From NCBI RefSeq assembly GCF_004209755.1, contig NZ_CP035913.1:5580001-5644000 (forward strand): a stretch of DNA of 64,000 bases. Reading direction: 5' to 3'. The DNA comes from Pseudoduganella lutea (GTDB taxonomy: Bacteria > Pseudomonadota > Gammaproteobacteria > Burkholderiales > Burkholderiaceae_D). The first letter of the stretch is position 1. Every line of letters starts with the position of its first letter. Of the stretch, positions 1 through 8,259 are shown in pieces. The notes beneath the pieces were generated by a model. The model saw only the letters and a list, made by a program, of their open reading frames with translations, was not told the DNA's origin and ran no database searches. The position numbers were made by a program, and so were the translations under genes.

Positions 1-82
1 TTCGAGTAAGCCGACGGAACGGAGCGCGCCGCGCGAGGCAAAGCGGTAACATATATTTCTTTAGCTGATCGACAATTTAATA

Positions 83-111
83 TTGACAACTTCTTAAAGG
101 CACCTTAAATT
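83..111 (+). promoter_or_regulatory. Putative sigma-70 promoter of the PEP-CTERM gene
   Basis: A perfect TTGACA box at 83-88 is followed after 17 bases by TAAATT at 106-111, which matches the -10 consensus at four of six positions. It lies about 36 bases before the start codon at 148 in an AT-rich stretch, unlike the GC-rich surroundings. This is a motif match only. Confidence 0.45.
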
Positions 112-147
112 AGTCGTATTGCAACGCACATTAAAGAAGACCAATAT

Positions 148-645
148 ATGAAACTGCATTCCATCGCTCTCGCGGCCGTTCTGGCTGGTGCCTTCGGCGG
201 CGCCAGCGCCGAAACCTACAACTTCGACCTGAAGGGCGGCCCGACCGTCTGGTCCACGTATCTCGTTGCTTCCCACGGCGTGGGTGAGTTCACCGACACG
301 TTCACGTTCACGAACTACTCGGTCACGTCGAACGTCGCTACCAGCAGCCTGATCAACGTATTCAACGGTGTCAACGACATCGACTTCACCAGCGTCAAGC
401 TGAACGGTGTCGACATGTCGTTCAAGAATAATGACTGGGTGTCGACGATCGGCTTCAACGACGTTGCCGTTAACGGCACGCTGAGCCTCGTCGTCACTGG
501 CGTCGTCACCGGCAAGGTGGGTACCACGACCTTCTACGGCGGCAATTTCGCCGTGACCGCGGTGCCGGAACCCACGACGTACGGCATGCTGCTGGGCGGC
601 ATGGCCGTGCTGGGCTTCGCCGCACGCCGCCGCAAGCAGGGCTGA
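148..645 (+). CDS. FxDxF-family PEP-CTERM sorting-domain protein
   Basis: This is a secreted 165-residue protein expected to be handled by the exosortase/PEP-CTERM system and exported to the cell surface or exopolysaccharide matrix. Residues 1-21 form a signal peptide ending in ASA. The motif FTDTF at residues 48-52 is the FxDxF signature of a known PEP-CTERM family. The tail from residue 139 has VPEP, a hydrophobic segment and a final ARRRKQG, the complete sorting signal. The middle is beta-rich by composition, with no catalytic motif. It is a single-gene unit with its own promoter-like sequence and terminator. Its molecular role is unknown. Confidence 0.88.
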   Translation: MKLHSIALAAVLAGAFGGASAETYNFDLKGGPTVWSTYLVASHGVGEFTDTFTFTNYSVTSNVATSSLINVFNGVNDIDFTSVKLNGVDMSFKNNDWVSTIGFNDVAVNGTLSLVVTGVVTGKVGTTTFYGGNFAVTAVPEPTTYGMLLGGMAVLGFAARRRKQG

Positions 646-663
646 TCCGTATTGCAGCAATAG

Positions 664-691
664 AAAAAAGGGCGCTTCGGCGCCCTTTTTT
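664..691 (+). terminator. Intrinsic terminator after the PEP-CTERM gene
   Basis: A six-base-pair GC stem (670-675 with 680-685) closes a TTCG tetraloop. It is flanked by six A on the left and six T on the right, so it can work in both directions. It lies 18 bases after the stop codon. Confidence 0.9.
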
Positions 692-723
692 GCGTGCACA
701 GCCAACCAACAAGCGCGGCAAAC

Positions 724-1152
724 CTACCAGGTGATGTGCACCGACGGGGCGCTGCGCTTCGATTCGCCGTGGAACACGGCTTCGATATTGTTGCCGTCCG
801 GGTCGGTCACGAAGGCCGCGTAATAGCCGGGGTGGTAGGGGCGCTCGCCAGGTGCGCCGTTGTCCTTGCCGCCGCCTTCCAGCGCCGCCTTGTAAAAGGC
901 GTCGACCATGGCGCGGTCGCGTGCCTGGAACGCCAGGTGGTGGCGCCCCGTCAGGTGGCCCTGGGCGGTCTCGCTGTCCTGTGCCGAGACAAACAGTTCG
1001 TCGACCCAGAAATAATCCTCGGCCGTGCCGCCGACCGGAATGTTCAAGACCTCGAAGATCGCCGTATAGAACCGCTGCGACGCGGGCAGGTCTTTCACGA
1101 CCAGCTGGATATGATCGATCAGGCGGCCGCGGTGTACCTCTTGAGCTTCCAT
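724..1152 (-). CDS. VOC (glyoxalase/bleomycin-resistance fold) family protein
   Basis: The protein has 142 residues and the layout of a single vicinal-oxygen-chelate domain pair. It opens with a first beta-alpha-beta unit containing IDHIQLVVKD, has RHHLAFQA in the middle, and ends with DPDGNNIEAVFHGE, where the family places its last metal-ligand glutamate. Members are metal-dependent lyases, isomerases or dioxygenases, or resistance proteins, and the substrate cannot be read here. The ATG at 1152 is chosen because GGGAG lies eight bases upstream; an upstream in-frame start at 1233 adds residues that do not look like VOC sequence. It stands alone on its strand. Confidence 0.82.
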   Translation of the reverse strand: MEAQEVHRGRLIDHIQLVVKDLPASQRFYTAIFEVLNIPVGGTAEDYFWVDELFVSAQDSETAQGHLTGRHHLAFQARDRAMVDAFYKAALEGGGKDNGAPGERPYHPGYYAAFVTDPDGNNIEAVFHGESKRSAPSVHITW

Positions 1153-1343
1153 GCTGTGCTCCCGAGCAGTTGGTGGACTGCGCAGTATTGCAGCTTTTGC
1201 CACCGGAAGTCGCCACGCTTGCCGCGTGTGCAAACGATCAATCGGCTGAGTATTGCCCCATAAACGACCCGTGCGCGTAGGAAAATCGGCGCAAGGTCTT
1301 CATCATGGCGGCAGCCGTCATGAACCATACGAGGAGACTCCCC

Positions 1344-4130
1344 ATGCCCCAGCGCCACGCCCGCCGATCCCTTGTCGCAGCCGCCCGGACTGCATTACCC
1401 GGCCGGTTGCGGTGGACCGTGCTGGCCGCCGCGCTGGCCGCCGGCCTGGCCCATGCCGCGCCGCGCGATCCCACCGTCTACCAGCACATCGGCGACGTGG
1501 CGAACCACCTGGCCAGCCCACCGGCCGATGCCCGGCCGATGATGCGGTGGTGGTGGTTCGGCCCCGCCGTCGAGAAGGCGCAGCTGGCCCATGAAATCGA
1601 CCAGATGAAGTGGGGCGGCATCGGTGGCGTGGAGATCCAGGCCGTGTATCCGATGGCGCTGGACGATCCGTCGCGTGGCGTGAAGAACCTGCCGTTCCTG
1701 TCGGCGGAACACCTCGATGCGGTGCGCTTCGCCAACGAAAAGGGGCGTTCGGCCGGCCTGCGCGTGGACCTGACCCTGGGCAGCGGCTGGCCGTTCGGCG
1801 GACCGCACATCGGCATCGGCGATGCGATCGGCAAGATGCGCGTGGCGGCCATCGACCTGCCGGCCGGCGCCTCGGGCTACGCGCTGCCGGCCGTGACGGA
1901 GGGCGAGAAGATCGAGGCGGTATTCATCGGCGGCGGCACGGCGAAGGAATACGATGCCACGCGCCTGCGGCCCCTGAAGGAGACGGTGGCCGGCAACGGC
2001 CGCGGCGCCGTGCAGCCGGAGCCCGCGCCGCGCGTGGCGGTGTACTACATCGCCAGCCGCTCCGGCATGCAGGTCAAGCGGCCCGCGGTGGGGGGCGAAG
2101 GCTACGTGCTCGACCACATGAGCCGCCGCGCCATCGACAATCACCTGGCGAACGTGGGCGAGCCGCTGTTGAAGGCGTTCGGCGACCAGCCGCCGTATGC
2201 GATCTTCTCGGACAGCCTGGAAAGCTATGGCACCGACTGGACCGACAACTTCCTCGAGGAGTTCCAGCGCCGGCGCGGCTACGACCTGCGGCCGTACCTG
2301 CCGCTGGTGTTCTCCGGCCAGGGTGCCGATGCGCCGGCCTTGCGCCATGACTGGGCGCTGACCCAGACCGAACTGGTGGAAGACCATTACCTGAAACCGG
2401 TCACGGCATGGGCGCACCGGCATGGCACGCGGTTCCGCTCGCAGACCTATGGCGAACCGCCCGCGTCGCTGTCGAGCTTTCGCCACCAGGACCTGTTCGA
2501 AGGCGAGGGCGCCCAGTACCGGCAATTCTCGTTCACCCGGCTGGCGTCGTCCGCCGCGCACCTGTACGGCAAGCCGGTGGTGTCGGCCGAAACATGGACC
2601 TGGCTGCGCTCGCCGGCGCACACGGCAAGCCCGCTGGACATGAAGGCCGAGGCGGACCGCATGTTCGTGCAGGGGGTGACGCAGATCATCGGCCACGGCT
2701 GGCCGTATTCGCCGCCGAACGCGCCGGAGCCGGGCTACCAGCTGTATGCGGCGGCCGTGTCCAACCATCACCAGCCGTGGTACATGGTGATGCCGGAAGT
2801 GTCCTCCTATCTCGCGCGGGTCAGCTACCTGTTGCGACAGGGCGCGCCGGCCAACCAGGTGGCCGTGCTGCTGCCGAACGACGACGTGTACGCGATCAAC
2901 CGGCCGGGCAAGACCTCGCTGTCCGGCGAGATGCCGAAATTCATCCAGCCGGCACTGGTGCAGCAGATCATGGACAGCGGCCACAACCTCGATTACGTCG
3001 ACCCGGAAGCCGTGCTGCGCGTGGGGCTGGACCGCTACCCGGTGCTGGTGATGCCGAACGTGACGCGGCTGGCGCCCGAGGTGCTGGCGAAACTGGCCGC
3101 TTACGTGAAAGGCGGCGGCAGGATCATCGCGATCGGCGCCACGCCATCGCTGGCGCCGGGCTTCAAGGATGCGCAGCGCATCACCGCCGAGGTGAAGCGC
3201 GCTGCGGCCGCGCTGTTCGCGGCGGGCCGCAACGTGACGAGGATCGGCACGGATGCGGAACTGGGCCGCGCACTGCAAGCCGTGCTGCCGGGCGACGTGC
3301 AACTGAGCGACGCGCGCCACCGCGTCAGCTTCGTGCGCCGCAAGCTGGCCGATGCCGACATCTACTTCATCGCCAATACCAGCAACGAGCCGGTGTCCGC
3401 GAACCTGGCGTTCCGGCAACCGCGCCGCCACGCGACACGGCTCGATCCGGACAGCGGCAGGCTGGCGCAGTCGGCGCTGGCGCCGCGGCTGGAGCTGGCG
3501 CCTTATGAATCGGTGGTGTATGTGATGAGCGATGCGCCGATGCGTGGTGCCGCGCCGCAGCGCAAGACCCACGATGCCGCCGTGGTGGCCGACCTGTCGG
3601 CGGGCTGGCAGGTGCGCTTCCCGGACCGGGCGCCGGTCACGATGGACAAGCTGGTGTCGTGGACCGACAGCGAAGCCACGCGCTACTTCTCGGGGCAGGC
3701 CGTCTACGAAAGGCAGGTCACGGTCACGGCGGCGCAGCTGGACGGCAGGCGCGTGTCGCTCGACTTCGGCACGGGCACGCCGCTGCCGGACAGTGGCGTG
3801 CATGCGCACCATTCGGGCATGCGGGCCATGTACGAACCCGCATTGCGCGACGCGGCCATCGTTACCGTGAACGGCCAGCGCGCCGGCACCCTGTGGCATC
3901 CGCCATACCGGCTCGACGTGACCCCTTTCCTGAAGGCCGGCGCCAACGCGATCGAAGTAAAAGTGGCCAACCTGGGCGTGAACACGCTGGCCGGGCGCGA
4001 GCTGCCGGACTTCAAGCTGCTGCGCCTGCGTTATGGCAACCGCTTCGAACTGCAGGACACGGCGAAGATCGCGCCGCAGCCGGCAGGCTTGCTGGGCCCC
4101 GTGACGCTGGTAGGGGAGGCGGTGCGGTAA
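1344..4130 (+). CDS. GH106-like glycoside hydrolase (alpha-L-rhamnosidase type)
   Basis: This is a 928-residue exported enzyme probably acting on rhamnose-containing plant or bacterial glycans. A basic start (MPQRHARRS) and a hydrophobic stretch ending in AHA form a signal peptide of about 39 residues. MMRWWWFGP followed by WGGIGGVEIQ is typical of the start of the GH106 barrel. GSGWPFGGPHI, SDSLESYGTDW and SAETWTWL lie in the catalytic part and contain candidate acidic residues. The C-terminal 150 residues (RLDVTPFLKAGANAIEV) form a GH2-like carbohydrate-binding jelly roll. The start at 1344 is preferred over 1305 and 1320 because GAGGAG lies eight bases before it. The exact sugar specificity is inferred. 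Confidence 0.85.
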   Translation: MPQRHARRSLVAAARTALPGRLRWTVLAAALAAGLAHAAPRDPTVYQHIGDVANHLASPPADARPMMRWWWFGPAVEKAQLAHEIDQMKWGGIGGVEIQAVYPMALDDPSRGVKNLPFLSAEHLDAVRFANEKGRSAGLRVDLTLGSGWPFGGPHIGIGDAIGKMRVAAIDLPAGASGYALPAVTEGEKIEAVFIGGGTAKEYDATRLRPLKETVAGNGRGAVQPEPAPRVAVYYIASRSGMQVKRPAVGGEGYVLDHMSRRAIDNHLANVGEPLLKAFGDQPPYAIFSDSLESYGTDWTDNFLEEFQRRRGYDLRPYLPLVFSGQGADAPALRHDWALTQTELVEDHYLKPVTAWAHRHGTRFRSQTYGEPPASLSSFRHQDLFEGEGAQYRQFSFTRLASSAAHLYGKPVVSAETWTWLRSPAHTASPLDMKAEADRMFVQGVTQIIGHGWPYSPPNAPEPGYQLYAAAVSNHHQPWYMVMPEVSSYLARVSYLLRQGAPANQVAVLLPNDDVYAINRPGKTSLSGEMPKFIQPALVQQIMDSGHNLDYVDPEAVLRVGLDRYPVLVMPNVTRLAPEVLAKLAAYVKGGGRIIAIGATPSLAPGFKDAQRITAEVKRAAAALFAAGRNVTRIGTDAELGRALQAVLPGDVQLSDARHRVSFVRRKLADADIYFIANTSNEPVSANLAFRQPRRHATRLDPDSGRLAQSALAPRLELAPYESVVYVMSDAPMRGAAPQRKTHDAAVVADLSAGWQVRFPDRAPVTMDKLVSWTDSEATRYFSGQAVYERQVTVTAAQLDGRRVSLDFGTGTPLPDSGVHAHHSGMRAMYEPALRDAAIVTVNGQRAGTLWHPPYRLDVTPFLKAGANAIEVKVANLGVNTLAGRELPDFKLLRLRYGNRFELQDTAKIAPQPAGLLGPVTLVGEAVR

Positions 4131-4153
4131 TCGTCGACACCGCCTCGTTCGCG

Positions 4154-6283
4154 TCAGATGCCGATCACGCCGCCATCGATGCGCGTGATGGCCACGGTGG
4201 CGGAGCGCACGATACCGCCCTGCGAGACAGGCACCTTGTCGGGCCACGTCATCGCATCGATCGGGGTGTCGCGCGGCTGCTCGGTGCCGGGGTGCTGGAT
4301 GTTGACGAACAGCGTGCGGCCATCGGCGGTCATCTGCGTGCCGCAGACTTCGGCGCCGTCCGGGGCGATCAGGAAACGCTTGACCTGCCCGGTGCGGGTA
4401 TTCATCGCGAGCAGCATGTCGTTGCCGAGGCCCGACCAGTCGGTGCCCGCACCGGTCCAGTCGGATGCCTTCAGCGCATCGCCCGCGTCCGTGCCGATCC
4501 ACAGCCGTTGCCACCCGTCGAACATCACGCTGTCCGGCGAGCTGAACGCATCGCCGTTGATCGTGCCGCGGTTGGCCGGGTCCGGCGTATCGGTGGTGCC
4601 GGTACCTGCCAGCACGACCATCTCCCAGTTGAAGCGGGTGCCCGCCACGTTGCCGCCGGCATCGCGCAGGCGGATGATGTGGCCGTGCAGGTTCTTGTCG
4701 CGCGGGTTCGTCGCATTCTTCGGCTGGGCGGCGCGCGGCGTGGCAGCCGTGTTGCCCGGTGCGGTGGCGCTGCCGCGGCCGGTGTTGTTCGACAGCGTGG
4801 CATAGACCCAGCCGCTGGCCGCGTCTGAAGCGATCCACTCGGGGCGGTCCATCTGCGTGGCACCCACCTTGTCCGCGGCGAGGCGTGCCCAGATCAGCAC
4901 CGATGCCTGGTCGGCAAAACCGTTTTCCGCCGTCAGGCCGTTCTGGCCATGCACCAGCGGCAGCCATTCGCCGCTGCCATCGTCGTTGAATTTCGCCACG
5001 TGCAGCACGCCATCGTCGAGCAGGCCGCGGTTGGCGGTGCGGTTGTCCGGGTCCATCGCCTTCGTGGTGACGAACTTGTAGAGGTAGTCGAAGCCCTGGT
5101 CATCGCCCATGTAGAACGCCACGCGCCGGTCGGCGTTCACCAGGTGCGCCACGTTCTCGTGCGCGAAGCGCCCCATGGCCGTGCGCTTGACCGGCTGCCA
5201 CGTGGGGTCGTATGGATCGATTTCCACGACCCAGCCGAAGCGGTTCGTTTCGTTCGGTTCCACGGCGAGGTCGAAACGCTTGTCCAGGAAGTGCCACGTA
5301 TAGTCGCGCGCATAGCCGGCAACGATGTTGTAGCGGGCCCATTTCGGATCCGTGAAGCGTGCATCGTCCGCCGGCAGCTCCCGCGTGGCGAAGTAGTTCT
5401 TGTGGCTGTCCTCCTCGCAGGTGAGGTAGGTGCCCCACGGCGTGGCGCCGCTGCCGCAGTTGCCCAGCGTGCCTCGCACCTGTTCGCCGGCCGGGTCGCC
5501 GCCCGTGCGCAGCGCGGCATGGCCGCGCGCCGGGCCGCCGATGCCGATCCACGTGTCCGCGTGCACCTTCCTGGCATACGTGGAATCGCGCTGCACCTGC
5601 CACTGGCCGGCGGCGTCGCGGTACACCTCGGCGACGGAGACGCCGTGGTAAGCCTTCTGCTTGCGCACCACGTCCGGATTCACCGCCGTTTCGCCGGCCG
5701 GGTCCAGCGTGGCCGGATCCGTCGCGGCGTTCACGCCGGCAAATCGGAAGCCGCTGATCACGTTGGCGCGCGCCGCCTCGTGGTTGATCGCCAGCAGGCC
5801 GCGTTCGCTGTTCTTCGAACCGTAGGGCAGCGGGAACCAGGCCATGCCATCGTGGTTGTCGCCGAATTGCAGTTCCGCGTCGGCGCCGGTGGTATCGAAG
5901 CGGCGCGCGGCGCTGGTGCGGAACGCGGGCGCGCCCAGCTTGCTGCCGATCGGATCGCCCTGCCTCGTGACGGCCGTCCAGCGGTAGCCGGGTGGCACGA
6001 TGAGGTCGTCGCCGGCCATCATCGGCGTGCGTTTCACGCTGTCGAAATTGAGCGTGTTTGCCGGCAGGGCAGGCTCGACCGGCGCTGTTGGCGTTCCTGG
6101 CGTTACCGGCGCGGAATCGTCGCCGCCACCGCAGCCGAACAGTGCGAGCGCTACCGTGCTGAGGCCGCCAGTAAGGATCGCGCGGCGCGACAGCCTGGCC
6201 GCGGCGATGTCGCCGATGTAGGGGTTGCCGGATGGGTTGGTGCCGAAGTCTTCGGCTTCGGGCAGGCGGGAGATTTTGCTCAT
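4154..6283 (-). CDS. phoX: PhoX-family Tat-exported alkaline phosphatase
   Basis: This 709-residue protein belongs to the PhoX/DUF839 family, calcium- and iron-dependent phosphatases that release phosphate from organic esters outside the cytoplasmic membrane. Residues 29-34 are SRRAIL, a twin-arginine signal, followed by a hydrophobic stretch and a lipobox-like LFGC, so it could be a Tat-exported lipoprotein. The conserved core reads WFPLPYGSKNSERGLLAINHE, then WGTYLTCEEDSHKNYF and GWVVEIDPYDPTWQPVKRTAMGRFAHE, the usual PhoX blocks. It converges with the glycosidase 23 bases away. Its upstream region (6284-6373) borders the group II intron, so the intron may have displaced more distal control sequence. 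Confidence 0.93.
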   Translation of the reverse strand: MSKISRLPEAEDFGTNPSGNPYIGDIAAARLSRRAILTGGLSTVALALFGCGGGDDSAPVTPGTPTAPVEPALPANTLNFDSVKRTPMMAGDDLIVPPGYRWTAVTRQGDPIGSKLGAPAFRTSAARRFDTTGADAELQFGDNHDGMAWFPLPYGSKNSERGLLAINHEAARANVISGFRFAGVNAATDPATLDPAGETAVNPDVVRKQKAYHGVSVAEVYRDAAGQWQVQRDSTYARKVHADTWIGIGGPARGHAALRTGGDPAGEQVRGTLGNCGSGATPWGTYLTCEEDSHKNYFATRELPADDARFTDPKWARYNIVAGYARDYTWHFLDKRFDLAVEPNETNRFGWVVEIDPYDPTWQPVKRTAMGRFAHENVAHLVNADRRVAFYMGDDQGFDYLYKFVTTKAMDPDNRTANRGLLDDGVLHVAKFNDDGSGEWLPLVHGQNGLTAENGFADQASVLIWARLAADKVGATQMDRPEWIASDAASGWVYATLSNNTGRGSATAPGNTAATPRAAQPKNATNPRDKNLHGHIIRLRDAGGNVAGTRFNWEMVVLAGTGTTDTPDPANRGTINGDAFSSPDSVMFDGWQRLWIGTDAGDALKASDWTGAGTDWSGLGNDMLLAMNTRTGQVKRFLIAPDGAEVCGTQMTADGRTLFVNIQHPGTEQPRDTPIDAMTWPDKVPVSQGGIVRSATVAITRIDGGVIGI

Positions 6284-6373
6284 GCGATCTGATGTAGGTA
6301 AGGCAAGGGTTGATGAAAGCGAGGAAGTCTAGGGCGCTCGCGTTACCGCTTGATGACCAGTGCATGGATCGGC

Positions 6374-6443
6374 ATAGGGGCGGTCAGCATTGCTGACCGG
6401 TCCCCTGCCACACCACCCGGCATGCGGGTCCGCACCGGGCGGT
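6374..6443 (-). ncRNA. Group II intron catalytic domains V and VI
   Basis: Read on the minus strand, 6443-6412 folds as a nine-base-pair lower stem (ACCGCCCGG with CCGGGTGGT), a two-base TG bulge, a four-base-pair upper stem and a GACC loop. This is the domain V shape, with CGC available at the triad position. Domain VI follows: GGGG (6405-6402) pairs with CCCC (6380-6377), and CGGTCAGCA (6399-6391) pairs with TGCTGACCG (6389-6381). Unpaired bases A and C (6401-6400) fall on the 5' side, and no bulged A is seen on the 3' side. The fold was done by eye. Confidence 0.8.
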
Positions 6444-6457
6444 TCGAGTAGTTGAGG

Positions 6458-7837
6458 TTAAGTGAGGCGTGGCATGCCGAGGCGATCAAAGTAAGCGATC
6501 GTCAGCACGTTATTTAGAGCAAATCGGCTGTTGCGCCACCAGCGGCGACTGTTCTGCGCCACCCGTAACGCCACATTGGGCGTTGCCCCGAGATTGAGCA
6601 GCTCACGATATATCGTTTTCGCTCGTTTCCATTGTTTCAGGTGGATCGCCCGCATTCGATGACGCATCCATTCATCCAGTTCACGCCAGATTCCTGGAGT
6701 TTGCGACAGTCCAAAATAGGCTTTCCATCCCAGCACGTAGGGGCGGAGTTTGTCGATTATCTCGCTGATGCTGCGGCCACCGGACCGGCGAGTAAGTTGC
6801 CTGATCCGTTGCCGAAACGTGTCTTGCGCTTTGTCCGACACAGCCCGTTTGACCGCTCCTTTCTTGGTTGCATAAAGCTCGTACCCCAGAAATTTGCGGC
6901 CTAATGCGCTAGCCACTGCACTTTTCGATTCATTGATCTTCAGGTGCAGCTTGTCGTATTGACGCTTGAGCAGGGCCATCACCCGCTCGCCAGCTTTCTC
7001 ACTGCGCACATACACGTTGCAGTCATCGGCATAGCGGGCAAAGCGGTGGCCCCGGCGTTCCAGTTCGCGATCCACCTCGTCGAGAAGCACGTTGGCCAGC
7101 AGTGGAGACAGCGGCCCGCCTTGCGGCGTACCTTCCATTCGCTGGCTTACCATACCGCCATCCATGATTCCCGCGTTCAGGTAGGCGCGCACCAGCCGGA
7201 TCACTCCGATGTCGTTCACGCGTTTCCGTAGGCGGTCGATCAGGATATCGTGGTTGACCCGGTCAAAGAATTTCGACAGGTCCACATCGACCACGACGCG
7301 GTAGCCTTCCTGCACATATTGCTGTGCCCTGAGCACGGCATCATGCGCACGGCGGCCGGGCCGAAACCCATGGCTGTGTTCACTAAAGGTAGGGTCGATC
7401 AGCGGTTGCAGCACTTGCAGCAGTGCCTGCTGAATCAGACGGTCGATCACGGTGGGTATCCCCAGCTCACGTTCGCTTCCATCCGGCTTCGGAATGCCCA
7501 CACGCCGCACCGGCATCGGCCTGTACGTGCCTTCCAGCAGTTGTTTCTTGATGGTCGGCCAAGCGTGTTTCAGATGTTCTTGAGTCTGGCTGATATCCAG
7601 CCCATCGACACCTGCGGCTCCCTTGTTCGCCTTCACGCGCTTCCACGCGCGATGCATGTTTTCCCTCGCGAGCGCTTGCGTGAGCAAGTTTCGCCCTGTG
7701 TCTTTCGTTTTCTGCCGCGTGAACCGGGTTTCATCACTGGAAGCTTGGGACGAGGCTTCACCCCGCCTTACCGCGACCCGCTCCGCTTCTGCGGACATCT
7801 GATGCCTTACCCGATTCATCGACAAGGTGTCGGACAC
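6458..7837 (-). CDS. ltrA: Group II intron reverse transcriptase/maturase
   Basis: This 459-residue intron-encoded protein aids splicing and copies intron RNA into DNA at the target. The reverse transcriptase blocks are complete: VGIPKPDGSERELGIPTV, FRPGRRAHDAV, DVDLSKFFDRVNHD, GTPQGGPLSPLLANV and the catalytic YADD at residues 269-272. It is followed by the maturase (X) domain with LRPYVLGWKAYFG and a C-terminal RWWRNSRFALNNV. No HNH endonuclease follows, so target DNA is probably entered without bottom-strand cleavage, as in endonuclease-less introns that use terminators or replication forks. The frame is intact and the catalytic residues are present, so the element may be active. The start among several Met codons is uncertain. 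Confidence 0.95.
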   Translation of the reverse strand: MSDTLSMNRVRHQMSAEAERVAVRRGEASSQASSDETRFTRQKTKDTGRNLLTQALARENMHRAWKRVKANKGAAGVDGLDISQTQEHLKHAWPTIKKQLLEGTYRPMPVRRVGIPKPDGSERELGIPTVIDRLIQQALLQVLQPLIDPTFSEHSHGFRPGRRAHDAVLRAQQYVQEGYRVVVDVDLSKFFDRVNHDILIDRLRKRVNDIGVIRLVRAYLNAGIMDGGMVSQRMEGTPQGGPLSPLLANVLLDEVDRELERRGHRFARYADDCNVYVRSEKAGERVMALLKRQYDKLHLKINESKSAVASALGRKFLGYELYATKKGAVKRAVSDKAQDTFRQRIRQLTRRSGGRSISEIIDKLRPYVLGWKAYFGLSQTPGIWRELDEWMRHRMRAIHLKQWKRAKTIYRELLNLGATPNVALRVAQNSRRWWRNSRFALNNVLTIAYFDRLGMPRLT

Positions 7838-8215
7838 TCCTACTCGTTTGGCCCTTTGCCTCTCAGAAAAAAAAAGAAGCTACTACGGCCTCTGCTGACT
7901 TCTCGCTCCGTGCTGCCACGTCGCCCTTTCAGGCATGAGGCGAGATCTCCCCAGGTAAGAACGCACTCCTTCACTGCACAACCGCCAGATCTACGCCACT
8001 TCGCCTTGACCACAAGAGCTTCGCGGTTACGTGCCCGCTCGCCCTGCTCGGCAGCGCCTTATATCCGATTCTTGTCCATCGGCTCGCAGTTTCGCTCCAC
8101 GCTTCCTCCCCACAGTCGGTCACCCTTCCGCAGTTGCGCTTCACTTCGCTTGCTGTGGTCAGCTTGCGGCGGGACTTTCACCCACAAGAGTGCGCCCATG
8201 CTGGGCGCACACGTG

Positions 8216-8239
8216 AAAAAGCCGGCACGTGGCCGGCTT
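8216..8239 (-). terminator. Intrinsic terminator of the endopeptidase gene, intron target
   Basis: On the minus strand an eight-base-pair stem (AAGCCGGC with GCCGGCTT) and a CACGT loop are followed by a T run. It lies just after the stop of the D-Ala-D-Ala endopeptidase gene at 8260. The group II intron begins 5 bases beyond the T tract, at 8210. Confidence 0.85.
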
Positions 8240-8259
8240 GTGATGAGGGGGCGCAGGTC

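Larger units (their letters stand above)
6374..8210 (-). mobile_element. Complete group II intron carrying a maturase gene
   Basis: Both ends are visible on the minus strand. The 5' end at 8210 reads GTGCGCCCAGC, matching the GTGYG rule, and is followed by the usual GGGTGAAAGTCCC segment. The 3' end at 6374 is AT, matching the AY rule, directly after domain VI. About 370 bases of structured RNA precede the maturase and about 84 bases follow it. The element inserted 11 bases beyond the stem of the terminator at 8216-8239, the favoured target of group IIC introns. No target duplication is expected for this class of element. Confidence 0.9.

Noticed and set aside
1395..4967. Open frame of 1190 codons on the minus strand opposite the GH106-like and PhoX genes
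   Set aside because: It is rich in Arg, His and Gln, has no recognisable domain, and lies antisense to two well-supported genes. High GC makes such open frames common.
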